From Effrenium voratum (lineage: Eukaryota; Sar; Dinophyceae; Suessiales; Symbiodiniaceae): a stretch of DNA of 64,000 nt. The translations under genes and the position numbers were made by a program. Shown here piece by piece: positions 25,401 through 37,400 of this stretch (positions are counted from its first letter, which is position 1; each line of letters begins with the position of its first letter). The notes beneath the pieces were generated by a model, which worked only from the letters and a program-made list of their open reading frames with translations, was not told the DNA's origin and did not search any database. The DNA is taken from NCBI GenBank assembly GCA_963377175.1, contig CAUJNA010000535.1:692001-756000 (forward strand), read 5' to 3'.

Positions 25401-28400
25401 AGCAGAGCCTTGGACACTTCCACCCGGGGCTCCTGGACGGGGCGCTGCAGCTCTTGACCTTGGCCGTGGGGTCGGCCTCAGAGACGCCGCAGGCCGGCCC
25501 AGTGGCGAGGGATGCTTACTCCTGGTGTTTCCTGTGCATTCCACCCCTGTTTTTCCGTTGTTGTTTGCTGGCTTCCCGACTAAACATAGGCAACCCGAAA
25601 AAAAGGGCTCGCTTTTGCTACCAGGTCACTGGACAATTGGGTTATTGTACCCTGCCATCCACTCCCATGGAATAGTTGGTCGTCCAGCACACGGAAAGCA
25701 GATGGAAGTGGATGGGGACGATGCAAAGTAGGCTCTGGGGTGGCGAGCAAAGGAATTTTGCCCATCCCATTGTGGTCGCCTCTCAAGGAAACTAGCACTT
25801 TGTTTTTTGTTGTCCCCGGGGGTAGCAAATATGGGCATGATCCTGCAGAACCCAGTCGGTCGGTGAATGTCATTCCTGAGAACTGGCCACGTGCTTTTCA
25901 TGTTTGATCCTTCCAATCAAAATGCTTTTGCTTGCTGGCCCTCGAAGCGTGGCCCGAAAGTGTCTCTGGCACTCCCCAACTTAGAGGAATTGACAGTTGC
26001 AACAAAAACCAAGAGCAGTGAGATAAGGTAGAACTAAGCGCAGGGGTGATTCACCTTCTACGAACCAGACGGTGTTCAATCTACAAAGGCGGATCAAAAT
26101 TATGATCCTCTCTAGTGACCATTTCCCCAACCCTCATCCATTTCGTTTCCAAAGTTATTCCAACTAACATCAACAAGTCCGCGCGTTGCAAACACCTGAA
26201 GCGCCAGCCGCCCCCCTTCCCCGCTTCCCCCCCCCCCGTGCCCACCCCAGCCTCCGGATCCGCCCGTCGCGACTTGAGCGGAGGCCTGGCTGCCCTTCTC
26301 CGTGGGCAGCTGCGTGGTGGCGACGCCCACGGAGCTCACGGCCACGGAGTTCACGGCCGCGGCGGTGGTGAAGTCGGCGGAGGGCGTGGCCGAAGGCGCG
26401 CGGCAGGGGATGGAGGGGGGGAGGTTTTGAAGGTTTGAGAGGGTCAAGGGGGTAAAGGGCTAGGGGGAAAGGGAAATTGGGATGGTTGCTTTGGCACAAC
26501 AAGTTCCGAAGATATGTTGAAAGGGTTGCAGGACTGGGGTCCTGTGCCCTTTCGAACTGGCTCAAATATCGCGTGGTTGCCATTGCTGATTGAGTGGCGC
26601 TTTGGTCGATGACCAAACACAACGTGTGAGAAGGCAACGAAAGAAACTTGGGGCAATCTCTGGGAAGTTTCTGCCACCTGTTTGAGAAGTGACACAACTT
26701 AACTGGTGTTCGCCCAGTTCATCGTTCTGGGATTGGTTTGCCTGTTGATGTCACCATGGACCCCCCCGCCCTCTGAAGAGAGCAACCGAGCAGCAGTTCT
26801 GAATGAAATGAAAGGGCCTGCAGTTTGCAAACGCAATTCGGTTGGTTTGGCGGTTGCTCGTGTGGGCTTTTCAAGCAGGCTGCCATTTCATGTTGTTTCA
26901 CCCTTTTCGTAGGCTTCTCGCGTAGGCATTGCTTGAACGAAACATACTACTTTCCTTGTAACCGTGGGTATAGCAATCTTACTAAGTGGGTTGAACACCC
27001 AAGTTGTTTCTTGCTCCGAGGCAGCGTGGAAATCTCCGCGGAAGGTCAGCTAGTAGCCCGGCTAAGTCGGGTCACACTGCGCTATGTGGCCAGCGAGCAG
27101 CCGGAACCGGACGGGATGTTGACGCACCACTTGTTTAGAACCCACACATACCCAAACAGGATCCCCATTTGGTCGACACGAGTTTTGCGAGTTCCCCCAC
27201 AACAGACAAACGCATTCGCTCCCACTGGCACCCCTTGCAAATCGGTCTTTCGTATTGCAAGGTTAGGCCCCCTTGTAGCCTTTTTTGAAGCTTGATGTAT
27301 ACGGGATCCTTCTGAAATTGTTTGAAGTTTAATCATGGCTCCAGGGCCGTTGCAAAACTACGTTGCACTCAAGTACCGGGAGGTTTTGCAGTTGGCGTTG
27401 GAACAGAACCTTTTCTGCTGCTTCAAGCGAGAACGATCATGTCAACACCTGCAGACAATCCCGCAGGATCCAAAGAGCGAAGAGGAAGAAGCCGTGACTT
27501 ATGAGGTTTCCTGGGTGTCGTCTACAGAAGATGCCACTATGGAGGTGCCTGCACTGGTTTGCTGCTCCAAAGAGAAGGCTGATTCTTGGCGAAGCATGAG
27601 TTTGGCTCTGCATTATCAGCGCCGCACCGGGGTGTCCCGTTTTCCGGGATCTTCTTTGTTGAGCCAGCTTTCTACCCAAGTGAGCGCTCAGTTGTTTCTT
27701 CTGGCGTTCTAGCTCGGAATGCTACGTGTTGCTTTTGTACCGGGAAGGGCTCAGACTAAGACTGCCTAAGAGGCTGTTTCTCTTTGTCGCTACCAGGAAG
27801 AGACCATTTGGCAGTTGCTCCTTGCTTGGTAGTTTGGATTGGCGGTGTAATTTTGGTGTAACCCCTCAACGAACCCAAACGAGCACTGGGGAAGCTCAAG
27901 CTAAGGAGTGGCTATTGAGTTCCTTGTCTTGGAAGCCAGAAGCTTGCAGCTGCAGCGCTGACATTGACGCAACCACGCAGAAGCTGTGCAGCTCGGTCCA
28001 AGTTTCGCATGGCATACGAAGCCAAGGATTGGTTTACATCCCTTTCTAGAGGGGGTCCTTCACTTTTCGAAGGTAGCTCCTTTTGAAGCCAAGTGGTAAG
28101 GCCGCTGAGAAGGTAATCTAGGACCTCCACACCAACAAACCAATGAGGGATAGACAATACGCCTGATGAGCAAGTCAACATGGAGCCCAACAAGCCCTTG
28201 CCCTTTGGAATGACACATCCTTTTTGGTTGAGTCCCTTGTTGGCCGGAACCCCAATCTTGACTTCCTCCCCCTTGGAGTCTCCCCTCAATCTGCTCAAAA
28301 CTTATCACCCACCAAGGGTTGCAAGGTTGCTCTGAGCCTCCAGCAGATTTCCATCCCTTTTCCGGGGATCATATTTCCCTTGTGCCAGGGTCGTGGGAGC

Positions 28401-31400
28401 AACTTCGGTCCCAATCTACCCTATTGACACACCTGATCACTCACCAGGTCAAGAGCCGCGCACTGCAGCCCTGCTGGCAGAGGGCGATCAGTTGGATGCG
28501 CTGGAGAAAGGCGCGTGTCCACTGCAAGCGGGGGGGATCGCCGGCGCCGGAACAGGGGTTGTCATAGTTCCCTGTTTTTGTTGGTTAAACATCACCAAAA
28601 AGGTGATCACCAATTTCTCATGTCCTTCCGGTGAGCTTTGATCAGATCAACTTGGATGACGTGTCGACCGAGACCCGAGGCCTCAAACTTCTGCAGGCAG
28701 CGGCTGAGAGCGGCGCTAGTGTGGTGCTGGCGACCTCTGGGGCGCAGACGCCCAAGTTGGATGCGAGCCTCAGCCGGCGTGAGGTTATCCGGGCGGCCCC
28801 CATGGGGAACCTCTTGGGACAAACAACAGCAACTTCAGTTCTTGGGACAAACCTCAAGTTGAAGTTCTGTTTTCTGGGGGCCCAGTTTGACCCCCGAAGC
28901 ACATCGTTAGAAGGTACTTGGACCTTCCAGAGTTGGTTGGGCATTTTCTTCCCCAATCTTCTTCACAAAGCCGCCCATTTCTCAGGCATTTCGGGCCCTG
29001 GGTGCTTTTCCTCTGCCAAAAATAATTTCAGGGGTACCATCAAAGAGACACCCGAGGGACGGCTTCGATCCCTGCCACAGCGGCGTGTGGGCCATGGCGC
29101 GGTCCGCGCGCTTGGAGGGCGTCAATGTGACGGTGGTGGACCTGCCACCGGACTCGGGGGGGCGGGGAGAAATTGGGCGAAACTTGGGTCAAGTGTGGGT
29201 CAACAGTGGGTCAACCATAGGTAAACATTGGGCAAACATCAAACAGGGTCCAAGCATGGGTCACACATGGGCAGCCAGGGGTCAAGTATGGGTCAACGAT
29301 GGGTTAGGGAGCACACGTATTGGCCAACACGGGTGAGACATGGATCCAAAGGTTGGAAGCCGAAACTAAAATTCATTAAAATTCCATAAACAGGAACGCG
29401 ACTCATGATTCTTGAAGGGAAGCCTAGAAGGTTGATGTTGAAACGTGTTTTTGTCCATTCTCCTTGACACCTGGCCGTCAAGCCATGTCGCATGTCGACC
29501 TTCCTGTGAACCCTGGTGTAGACCTGTCAGAAGTTATTGACCCCTCATCGGCGGCCTTGGCGCCCTTACAAAAGCTTCACCCTTTCAGGGTATTCAGTGC
29601 TGACAGTTTTACAGGCGCTTGACTGTTGGGGGTTGATGGGAGTTGGCATATATCGTTTGTCTACATTATTGGGGGTTGAGGGGGTTGGCATATATCCTTG
29701 GACATTCATGTCTTGTCAAATTGCCGCTTGCCCGCGATCATCGCATAGCCTGGCAGGAACCATTCATATTTGTGCAGGTGGCCAGGGGGAAACTTGTTGA
29801 CCACATATCGATATCATTATCCTAATGTTCACCAATTGTCCCTCTCGGATTCGTAGCGCATTCAAATGAAGCAAGGGTGCTTGGGGGTGCTGCGCAAGTC
29901 ATTTGATCCGTTCTTGATGAGTACGGGGGTTCAGACAGATTCAAAGTTGACATCTCACGTTAACGCAATATTTGACCGTACCTTTGGTTCTGCTTGGACA
30001 CCGGTTCTTTGTCCAAGCAAAGGCATTCCTTTTTTGCATTGTCGAAAAGACACCAACGAAAACCTCTATTTCTGCACAAATCAATGAGCCCTCTATAGTC
30101 AACCCTGTGTCCGTGTTTGTGGGTTTGTCACCACTGTCTTCTGCGCCTAGATCCTCACCGCCTTCAACCTTCAACTTGAATGGACTTGAGGTGGATGAAT
30201 TCTGGGATTCCATGCAGTTTTCCACACCTAGGCGCCTCCTCGGTGGATCATTTGAAAAGAAAGGCCTGAAACTCTGCTATTTGGAGGGATACTGGATTTT
30301 CAAGAAATGCCTGTAGCACATGTAGTATGACTCCTGGCTACCAACATCCCACATCACGGGAGCGAGACCAGGAGGGTCAGCCTCATGTCAAGCAGATCGT
30401 AGAGGAGGCTCGGATGGGGCTATTTTGGCGGGTTTTGAGGGGATGCCGGCAGCAGTGCCTCATTCATGATGTTGCTTCGGATCAATCCAGAGGACCGTCG
30501 CAGTTGGAGGAATTCCCTACGTACACAATGGGATCAAATGTCCGACTCCAAAGGCAAGGACCCCTGATTAGTTTGGTCCTCCGATGACAAAGTACGGAAG
30601 ATGTTGTTGTGCAGAACATCGCAGCCTGAGATTGTGGCTGGAGCCCCATGCCACTTCGGAGTACACACTCCACAGCTCAAAGCCAAGGTGCTTCCCGTTT
30701 GCTGGAAGCAGTTGCAGAGCAAAGAGAAGTTGTTCTTGTTCTTCAACAAACATGGCACAAGGAGCCAGATCATTCCGAAGTTGATGTCACTGTTCAATGT
30801 TGCAGGTGCGGAACACGGCTTCTTTATGCAAATGCTATCACGGTCCACCCTGTATATTCCCACATCTATGGAAGGGCTGGGCGCGTGCCCCGAACAAAAG
30901 ACCTTTCCTGACACACGTTCCCTTTGTGGGTAAAGGAGATTATGTATGAAGGAGGAAGCCATGATCCTGCGAGTTTTTCCCGAGGTATGGCTAATTTTCT
31001 TGCCTATGTCAGCCTTTCATTGTTTGTGGTCATCCCAATGTTCGAATTGATCTTGTTTGTTGTTTTTGGCACCCATGTCAAATGTCTTGCCAGGTGCTGA
31101 ATGAGCTATACACAATGGATTCTGTTCCTGCGGTCCTCTTAAAGATTAAACGAAACACCTGAATCTGAGCCATTCAACACTTGATACCCGCCGGACACTC
31201 AGAGTGGAAACAGAAGGAGCAACGAATCCTTCTCAGCATGGAATCCACAATACAGCGCAGGAAAGTGAAAACTTCTGCAATTCCACATGCGGGTCTTCGC
31301 ACACAATTCACCTTTAAGGAGGACACCATGGCTTGTCTAGAGCATGGGGCACCCACAAAATGCGCAGTTTCTCTCTGTGCTTTCCCTTCAAAAGCACCTC

Positions 31401-34400
31401 AATAAGGGTTCCCTCGCAAAAGACACCTCTGCGCCAGGAGTGCTGCCTTCGTGTAGATGGCGAGCCCGTTGTTCCGAGGCAATTGGAAATTGCGCGCTTG
31501 TGCGACGGGGTTTGGGGTGGGGGGCAGGGCTATGAAGGAAAGTTTGGCAGGGCTCATTGGCAGGGTGGTTTTCAACATCACCTGGGAAGGACAATTCAAT
31601 TCCTTTTGGTGTGAGGTTTTGTGTTTTTTTGGTTGGAAGGGAGCCCAGATTTAACGGCCCCTGGCCTGTTTGTCCACATCTGGCTTGTGTTTTCAAATAT
31701 TTTCAAAGGAAGATGGTCTGCTAGGACTCATTCAAGTTCAAATATGTTAAGCATTCGGCAAACAAAGGTAATAAATGCTCCTCAAAAGAGAGAACAGGAT
31801 TATCAACCATTGTTCGGGTTTCCTCCACATGACACCTGAGTCTCGAAGAAAATCCATGCCCATCAGAGCCGTGAACCGCGCCAGGCTGCAGCGCAGTTCC
31901 GCGGGACCTCAGTGGCCTTTGAAGCAGCTTGGCTAGGAATGGAACGGGCTGGCGGGGTTGGGCGAAATTTGATGAAGCAAGACAAAGCCAGGCCCTGGCG
32001 TTCTTTCAGGGGTACCAAAAGGCCAAGAGGAAGTTGCTTAAGCAAAAGACGGTTAAACATTTTTTGAACGGCGGGTGGCCCAAAGCTGGCTTGGAACACG
32101 TGCAAAAATGATTGGTGCACACATGTGCACACATATACCATTGCCCTGCGAGCACCCAAAGCAGGGGTTGGTGTTGAGGTAGGTCAACCACTAGAAAATG
32201 TTGCTTTCGCCATGCATTTTTCTTTCGACTGTTGAGAGTGGGGTCTTCTTTTCGAGCCAAGCCAAGCTGCTTCTTTCCTGCAAGCCGGCCCCGAACCTGC
32301 AAGAGGTGTCAGAAATTGGAAGGCCCACGATTTGTGCTACAAGGGTCCTTCCCCTTTCAATTCAAGTCACGCGGACAGGAATCAACCACTTTGGCACAGA
32401 AACGTGCCGCACGGCCATTATCCACCATGTCAAAGCGACGTTTCAGTTTGGCTCCTCTCTTTTCCAATGCGAATTGACAGTTGAACCGCTTGTTCTTCCA
32501 ATTTGGATGATTGCGCCATTTGCCTGAAGTCTACCATCCCAGTTGTCCCCCAAAACCCAAGCCCACCGCACAGCCTGACGCCAGAAACCCCTGCGCGAGG
32601 CTCGCCCTGCCCAGCCGCGGCAGTCTCAGCTCCCTGCACCTGGAACCCCAAAGCAGAAGCGAGAGCTCCGAGGCACTCCGCGCCTTGGACTGGTACAACA
32701 GCGGTTTCCTTTTTGGTTTTAAACATCACCTTTTGGCCCATGAATGGTGAGAATCCCATGGTGGGGGTGATGTTTTGAGGTTGGAAATATAAGGAGCCCT
32801 GTACAAAGAACATTTGGAGCAGACAATTGGGGGGGTGCGACGGCAGTAGTGGTGGAGGAGAGAGTGGAGGGAAGCTCCAGCTCCTCTCTTCCCCAATACT
32901 GGAAAAAGAACCTTTTACTTGGGGTTTAGAGATGGATGCTTACTCTTTGCTGGCAAGTTTACTCCCCTGCAGTTGGGTCTCCCGAGAGGAGATTCCTCTC
33001 TAAAATGGCTAGTTTCGGAGTTCTGTTGATTTGCAGGAGTGTGGCCATTTAAGTGGACAGAGGGCTTCCCCAAAGGAATGTAGTTTTCCAAAACTTTCCT
33101 GTCTTGTGGAGGTTTTTTCCAGTGAAGGGGTACTTTGAACAAACAAAATATTGCCGTCCTGCGTCCACTGCAATCTGTAAGTGGCGATGCCCAGAGACAC
33201 AAGAAGCAGGGAGTGTTGAAGTGGCATCGCCTGTTGACCAGAACCGGAATCTGACCAAATCCTCACTCTTACCCACTTCTTTGTTAGCCCAGAGGTCCAG
33301 GTTTCACCCTTTCGTTTTTCTGGAAAGCAGTCAGTGGCACAAATGACCGCCTAGAAGAGGGTGTGGCCCCACCCACTGGTCAACCAGCATGGTTCCTCGT
33401 CACGTCATCCAAAGACAGAGTTTCTCTCTCTCTCTCTCGCACAGTCGCAGCACTTGGCGCACGAGTTTCTTAGGGCGTGAAAAGGGAGGCAGGACACCAC
33501 CCAGTCTTGCTGGGGATGTGAAAACTGGTTGGAGGCGACTTTTCAGAGGGGTCCCTGTTTCCATATTTGCTGGCAGGCATTGCGCGCAAACTCGCAGGTG
33601 GTTGGCGTCTTTTGTGTTTTGGGGCCCTGTGCTGGTGTTGCATGTTGACCCTGGCCACATAGATTGAACATCCCAGCGGCAGCTGTGTGTCTTGCTGGTC
33701 CTTCCCCAAGGTGTGGCAGCGGTGGGCCTGAACTTTCGGGATGTGTTGAACGTGCTGAACCTCTACCCGGGTGACCCAGGCGGACGGTTCCATTTGAGCG
33801 GAGAACTGCTTGATGGTAGTAAAGGGAAATGCTTAACGGATGGGACGAGCATTGGCAGGTTTGGAGTTTGTTTGCCTGGATGGCTTGCAAGAGGCCATGA
33901 TTTGCATTCCGGACGGGTTGCACCCCTTCAGGGATCTGCGGCCTTTGTGGGCAAGACAAGAACACTGGGACAGGGGGTGGTTGTCCCCGCTGCCGGTTGA
34001 GGTTGGCGAGATGTTTGATTGTTGCTCGTGTTTTTGTCATATTATAAGGCTCTAGGCATTGGCCCTGTGAGGCGACCCTGGTCTCGATTGCAGCGGGCTG
34101 ATTTGCAATGGCGGCAAGAACTTCCAGCTGGGGCAATCCGTGTTTGGCATCTCCTTCGGGTGCTTGCGGACCTACGCGGATATCAAGGACTGCCTGCCGT
34201 GCCATCCTGTTCCTAATCCCCGTCAAAGTGAGCTGAACCCTTTCAGCACATTTCTTGCAGGGATCCAAACCGACGGTGCCCTTTCTGATTTTTTTGGAGC
34301 CGGACTCCATTTTGCCGTATTTTTTCATAAGGCATCAGAAAGGAGTTTAAGCATCAGACGCCGAACCAAAGGCAACGACCAATTGTGCCGTTGTCAAAAG

Positions 34401-37400
34401 ACCCCTGTGCTCCAGGTTGGTAGGGATGATTGGGGACTCCTTTGTAGGCATAGACATGCGTTGCAAAGGTTCCTTCTTTATCTTCTAGGTGCGCTTCCAC
34501 CAGTGCCTTCGTGGGAGCAAGGGTATCTCAAGAGGCTTTTCTGCATGCGTTTTACATCCTCCTTGGAGACGTGATGTTCCTATATGGCTGTGGTTCAAAA
34601 TTAAGCAGCTGGGGTTACGCCGGTTCTAGTCTTTTTTTTCCATATACCAAGGTGTTATTTTGGGTACCATGTTTTGAGCCACAGCCATATTATCTCCTTT
34701 TTGGTGTATCTCCGCAAAGTGGACAAGACGAGTTCCTAGAGCTTCCCTTTTGGTTCCTCTTTTCAGGAGCCCCGGCTTCTGGCGCCCCTGCCGAACGGGA
34801 ATGCCGACGTCCACGCCTGGTCCTTCACGCACGCGGCGGCGCTGCCCACGGTGTACACCACCGTGGAGGTTGGAAGATTTTTTGTTTTTTTAATTATTTT
34901 CCCTGGTTGGTCTATAAAAGGAATTCATCACTACTGGAAATATTTTTTGTTTTTTTCCCGGGGCCTGAAGCAAATGGAGGATGTGGTTTCTGAAGAGAAC
35001 TCATACATGTGGAAGGCCTTTCATCGGATTCTTCTGGGGAAGTTTTGAGAACCCCAACTACGTAGCGAGGACACCAAGAAAACAGCAGCTGGGTCAACTC
35101 AACTTCGCAGGTCACCATGAACCCTAGATACTCGCTAGGAAGCCATCCGAGAGCCCCCCCCAGTTGCCAGCACCGTGCGCGACGCAAAGGTGGCCCTGGG
35201 GGAGCTCGCGGACCTCAAGGCGGGGGCTTCAGCCTTCATCCGGTGTTCGCTGGGACGGTCTTCTTGAGTTGTACCAAGACACAACAGGTTTTCTGTTTGT
35301 TTCATGAGCTAGAGTTCCGCCAGCAAAAAAAAAACACCAAGTGAGATTTCGTGTTTCTGTGTTTCTTCCATTGCAAAAGGGTTCCTGGATACAAAGAGCA
35401 TGTATATGCATTTTAGCCTCGTAAGGAACACACCCCAAAAATACCCAGACAGAGGTGAGCTGGTTGCCGCTGTGACATTGTACTCACATGGCGCTCCTTC
35501 GGAGGTTGTACCAGTGGCTTGAAGGCATAGCCTCAGGATTGTCAGTCGCTTCTGCGCGTATGTAGAAGGCCATTCGAGTTGCGCATGTTCCGTTCCAGTA
35601 GCAAGTGCGCGAAGAGACGCTAGATATCCCTAGATGCTTGATTCATGTGCAGTTGTTTTCCGTCAGCCTGTCAGGCTGGACAGCGGGTATTGGTGCACGC
35701 CGGAGCAGGCGGCAACAGTCAGTGACCTTTTCTCTGGTCGCATTCACCGTTGCATTCAGTTTGTTCCCTTTGGTTCCCCTCTAAAATCCGCTTCTTCGAA
35801 ACATATCAATTCATGTCCCGGTGGAGCCGGGTCCTGCACAAATACCGCGCACAGCCCAGCCTCGGAATTGACCCATATGTTCATGTCTCGCAAGGGCAAA
35901 GAACATGTGAATTGTCCATTCCCGCTATTTGGCACCTGACCACGAGGATGTTGTTCCAAAAACGTCACCCCGCCACTAACCATGCGCAGGAATTCACAAC
36001 CCTGGCAAACACCCAGCTATTAGGATGCCTGGGTGCCTCCCACAAGCAATCATGCGTGTTGCGCTTCCGTTGGTAGTTGCACAAGTACTGCCACATCTCG
36101 GGATTCAGCCCGCCTTTCTTCTTAGCATGACACAAGGTGGCAGCCACTTCTTAGCGGCTTGCCGGCCTTTCAAGGATCTCGAGGCAAGAGAACACTCTTG
36201 GCAAACTGCATGTCGTGGTCTTGGAGCCTGCGGCGGGCCAGTCGTAATTAGCAAGATGACACTCTGCATATAAGTCCATTCTCCCTGCATGGTACTAAGG
36301 CTACTAAGGGAAGGTGTGTCGGGCACTAAACCAATACCTGCAGGCATCCGCGTAACTCAACCCTCAAAGTCGTCAAGGCGTCAACCAGGCCGGAACAGCG
36401 GGAAAGGCGCTGGAAGCGGTTCATTAAAACCAAAAAAAAAAAACATGTGCAAAAGGCTCCGCGCTGTTAGTGGCGGCGTGAGCAATTAAAAACAAACCAA
36501 CGAGGTCTCTAGGCCAGCCTTTGGCAACTGGGCTGGAGTTCTGCACGTTTTGCTTGCCATGTTTGCTCTCAGGACCTTGTTTGTTCTTCTGCCAGCCGCT
36601 TGCCATGTAAATCTTTCTGTTTGATCGCTCAAAATCATGATACCAGTGCCGGCTGGGGCAGCTAGTCAAGAAGGCCACCACACTGGTAACGGACCTGCTT
36701 CTGGGTGTTGGAGATCCTGTTTCAGATCCTCTGTCGAGGCGGCGTGGGTCTCACTGCGGTTCAGTATGCCCTGCGCCGCGGGGCAGTGGTGTATGCAACG
36801 GCCGGCCGCGAGGACGGATCAGCTCGTGTCATTCCTGCAGCTGAGTAGGCAAATTAACCCCATGCATTTTTTGGGTAGGGACTCATATGCAATCGGTTCT
36901 GCGCTCTGGCTTTGTGGTGGATGCAGGGAGCATGTTGTTCGATCCAAGCTTGAACACATGTACTTCTACACAACTCATCTACAAAGCAAAAGAGCTTAGC
37001 GTGGTTTGAGGTCTTCCGTGGAGTTATTCCTGGATATTAGTAATGCAATGCTCGACAAACTAAGTGCCAGACATCTCGCAAAGAATTGCACAGCAGAACA
37101 CGGCATCAAGTGTGGAAATACCTTTGGAGAATATCACATCATGTTACCTGCTACTTATGTCTGCTGAGTGTGCTTGGACCACCTTCATTGCAGAAGTCTA
37201 CTCTCCTTCAAGCCTCCTTGCTTGGAATTCCATGAAGGTCCCTCACCCGCGATTCCGCATTTCCAGTTTATAGATAGTAGTATGTAATGTTCCGAGAGAT
37301 GGGTTTCGCGAATTTGAGTCTGGTTCTAACATCTGGTTCTCCGAATAGGATACCTAGGATGTTTGTTGCCTTTGGAAGACTCGAATTTCGAGGAGAAGAA

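Larger units (their letters stand above)
29159..32573. other. Long intron or undetected-exon region between psi-KR and ER
   Basis: About 3.4 kb with no recognised exon. It begins with a degenerate repeat at 29.16-29.33 kb and has a two-copy repeat at 29.63-29.70 kb. A short missing segment of the psi-KR C-terminus may be encoded here. Confidence 0.5.

Noticed and set aside
33543..34328. 261-codon open frame on the minus strand
   Set aside because: It lies antisense to two well-supported ER exons on the + strand; the open frame follows from their codon bias.
35690..35730. TPEQAATVS, resembling an ER motif
   Set aside because: The ER segment with this motif is already supplied by the exon at 34767-34870 in correct order; the flanks here do not fit.
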